This document shows, in pieces, positions 63,454-64,000 of a stretch of DNA of 64,000 nt. Numbering within the stretch: position 1 is the first letter of the stretch; each line of letters opens with the position of its first letter. The notes below the pieces were generated by a model. The model did not search any database, was not told where the DNA came from, and saw only the letters and a program-made list of their open reading frames with translations. This stretch comes from an uncultured Atopobium sp. (GTDB taxonomy: Bacteria; Actinomycetota; Coriobacteriia; Coriobacteriales; Atopobiaceae), in the NCBI GenBank assembly GCA_947252455.1, contig CAMXVQ010000002.1:45702-109701 (forward strand). Reading direction: 5' to 3'. The position numbers and the translations under genes are program-made.

Positions 63454-64000
63454 TTAGCTCTTAGAAAGTTTATTAGTGGTGCAAATATCGTTCACAGACG
63501 CATGAAGGGAGCCTGTGCCAAGCATAATAGCAATACGGTCTCCAACGTTAACATCTAAAGCAGACGAAACAACATGACCGTCATCTGCTTGAACGATGCT
63601 ATATCCGCGTGCAAGCGATTTAAGCGGCGAAAGCGTATCAAGTGCTTGAGCATATAAACTTAAAGCATGTTTATACGGTTGTAGGAAACTTTCTTCTGCC
63701 TTATTAAAACGCATGAGAAGCGGCGTGGTTCGCTCGCGAAAACGTGAAATATCACGAGGCATCGCAGCAAAAAGTCGCTCGGCTGTAAGCTCTAAAGATG
63801 TTTGTTTTTCGCTGATAAACGCATCAGGACTAGTGAGACACTTACGCGATGAAATATGGTCAAGATATACTTTTGTTTCGGCAAGTTTAGAGTGTATAAC
63901 ACGGTTTGCGCTCTGAGAAAGACTTTCGATATTTGCACGTTGCGCTTTTAAAATTGCTGACATAGCTTGAGCAAGTCTTCTCTGACGTTCCCAAATTTGA
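63454..64000 (-). CDS. xseA: Exodeoxyribonuclease VII large subunit, C-terminal part (5' end outside window)
   Basis: The frame is open to base 64000 (QIWERQRRLAQAM precedes the internal Met at 63963), so the first part of the gene lies beyond the window. The visible 182 residues are the C-terminal coiled-coil region and the end domain LSPLKSLARGYSIVQADDGHVVSSALDVNVGDRIAIML (landmark LARGYSI), which matches XseA. Together with XseB it forms exonuclease VII, which degrades single-stranded DNA. Confidence 0.93.
   Translation of the reverse strand, partial: QIWERQRRLAQAMSAILKAQRANIESLSQSANRVIHSKLAETKVYLDHISSRKCLTSPDAFISEKQTSLELTAERLFAAMPRDISRFRERTTPLLMRFNKAEESFLQPYKHALSLYAQALDTLSPLKSLARGYSIVQADDGHVVSSALDVNVGDRIAIMLGTGSLHASVNDICTTNKLSKS

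Noticed and set aside
1..64000. CRISPR arrays, insertion sequences, prophage and toxin-antitoxin pairs
   Set aside because: No regularly spaced repeats, transposase, phage or toxin motifs were found.

Overview
The window looks like chromosomal DNA of a low-GC actinobacterium of the class Coriobacteriia, most probably the Atopobium/Lancefieldella/Fannyhessea group. The assignment is inference. It rests on an FHA protein plus MerR regulator pair matching actinobacterial Rv1827/Rv1828, AT-rich codon use, CCA-encoding tRNAs, trmFO and PPDK, and the style of the surface genes. There are no rRNA genes, insertion sequences, prophage or CRISPR arrays.

Layout. 1-4654 (minus): an exported coiled-coil cell-wall protein cut by the left edge, apt, the MerR and FHA pair, a RidA protein, a GcvT-like protein and pgsA. 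4787-6438: tRNA-Val(CAC), a glycerol facilitator, tRNA-Ala(GGC) and a CAT-anticodon tRNA that is probably tRNA-Ile2. 6639-23717 (minus): a long housekeeping block of proS, a DUF3784 protein, ispG, rseP, dxr, cdsA, uppS, frr, pyrH, tsf, rpsB, xerC, trmFO, dprA, comM and yraN. It joins isoprenoid and lipid-carrier synthesis to translation and competence. 23880-24878: a FemAB-type gene with an in-frame TAA at codon 15. 25141-35145 (minus): rnhB, rplS, ppdK, murJ, ybaK and uvrA.

35221-50946 is the accessory surface-glycan region and the most interesting part. It holds an EamA transporter (LicB-like), a three-domain protein (winged helix, phosphocholine cytidylyltransferase LicC, choline kinase LicA), a polysaccharide flippase, two LicD phosphotransferases, three family-2 glycosyltransferases, DUF2304 and DUF6541 membrane proteins, and the complete dTDP-rhamnose set rfbC/rfbB/rfbD/rfbA. 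Together they read as a phosphocholine decoration pathway for a rhamnose-containing surface polymer. The licCA promoter is a near-consensus sigma-70 promoter whose -35 box lies inside a perfect 20-bp palindrome. The fused winged helix may be the regulator acting there.

51216-64000: an Mrp/ApbC ATPase, two adjacent FAD oxidoreductases, a lone galactitol-type PTS IIB with a GntR/FCD regulator, then uvrB, a lytic transglycosylase, coaE and a zinc-ribbon membrane protein, a 59-residue tautomerase, ackA, a HIT protein, xseB and a partial xseA cut by the right edge.
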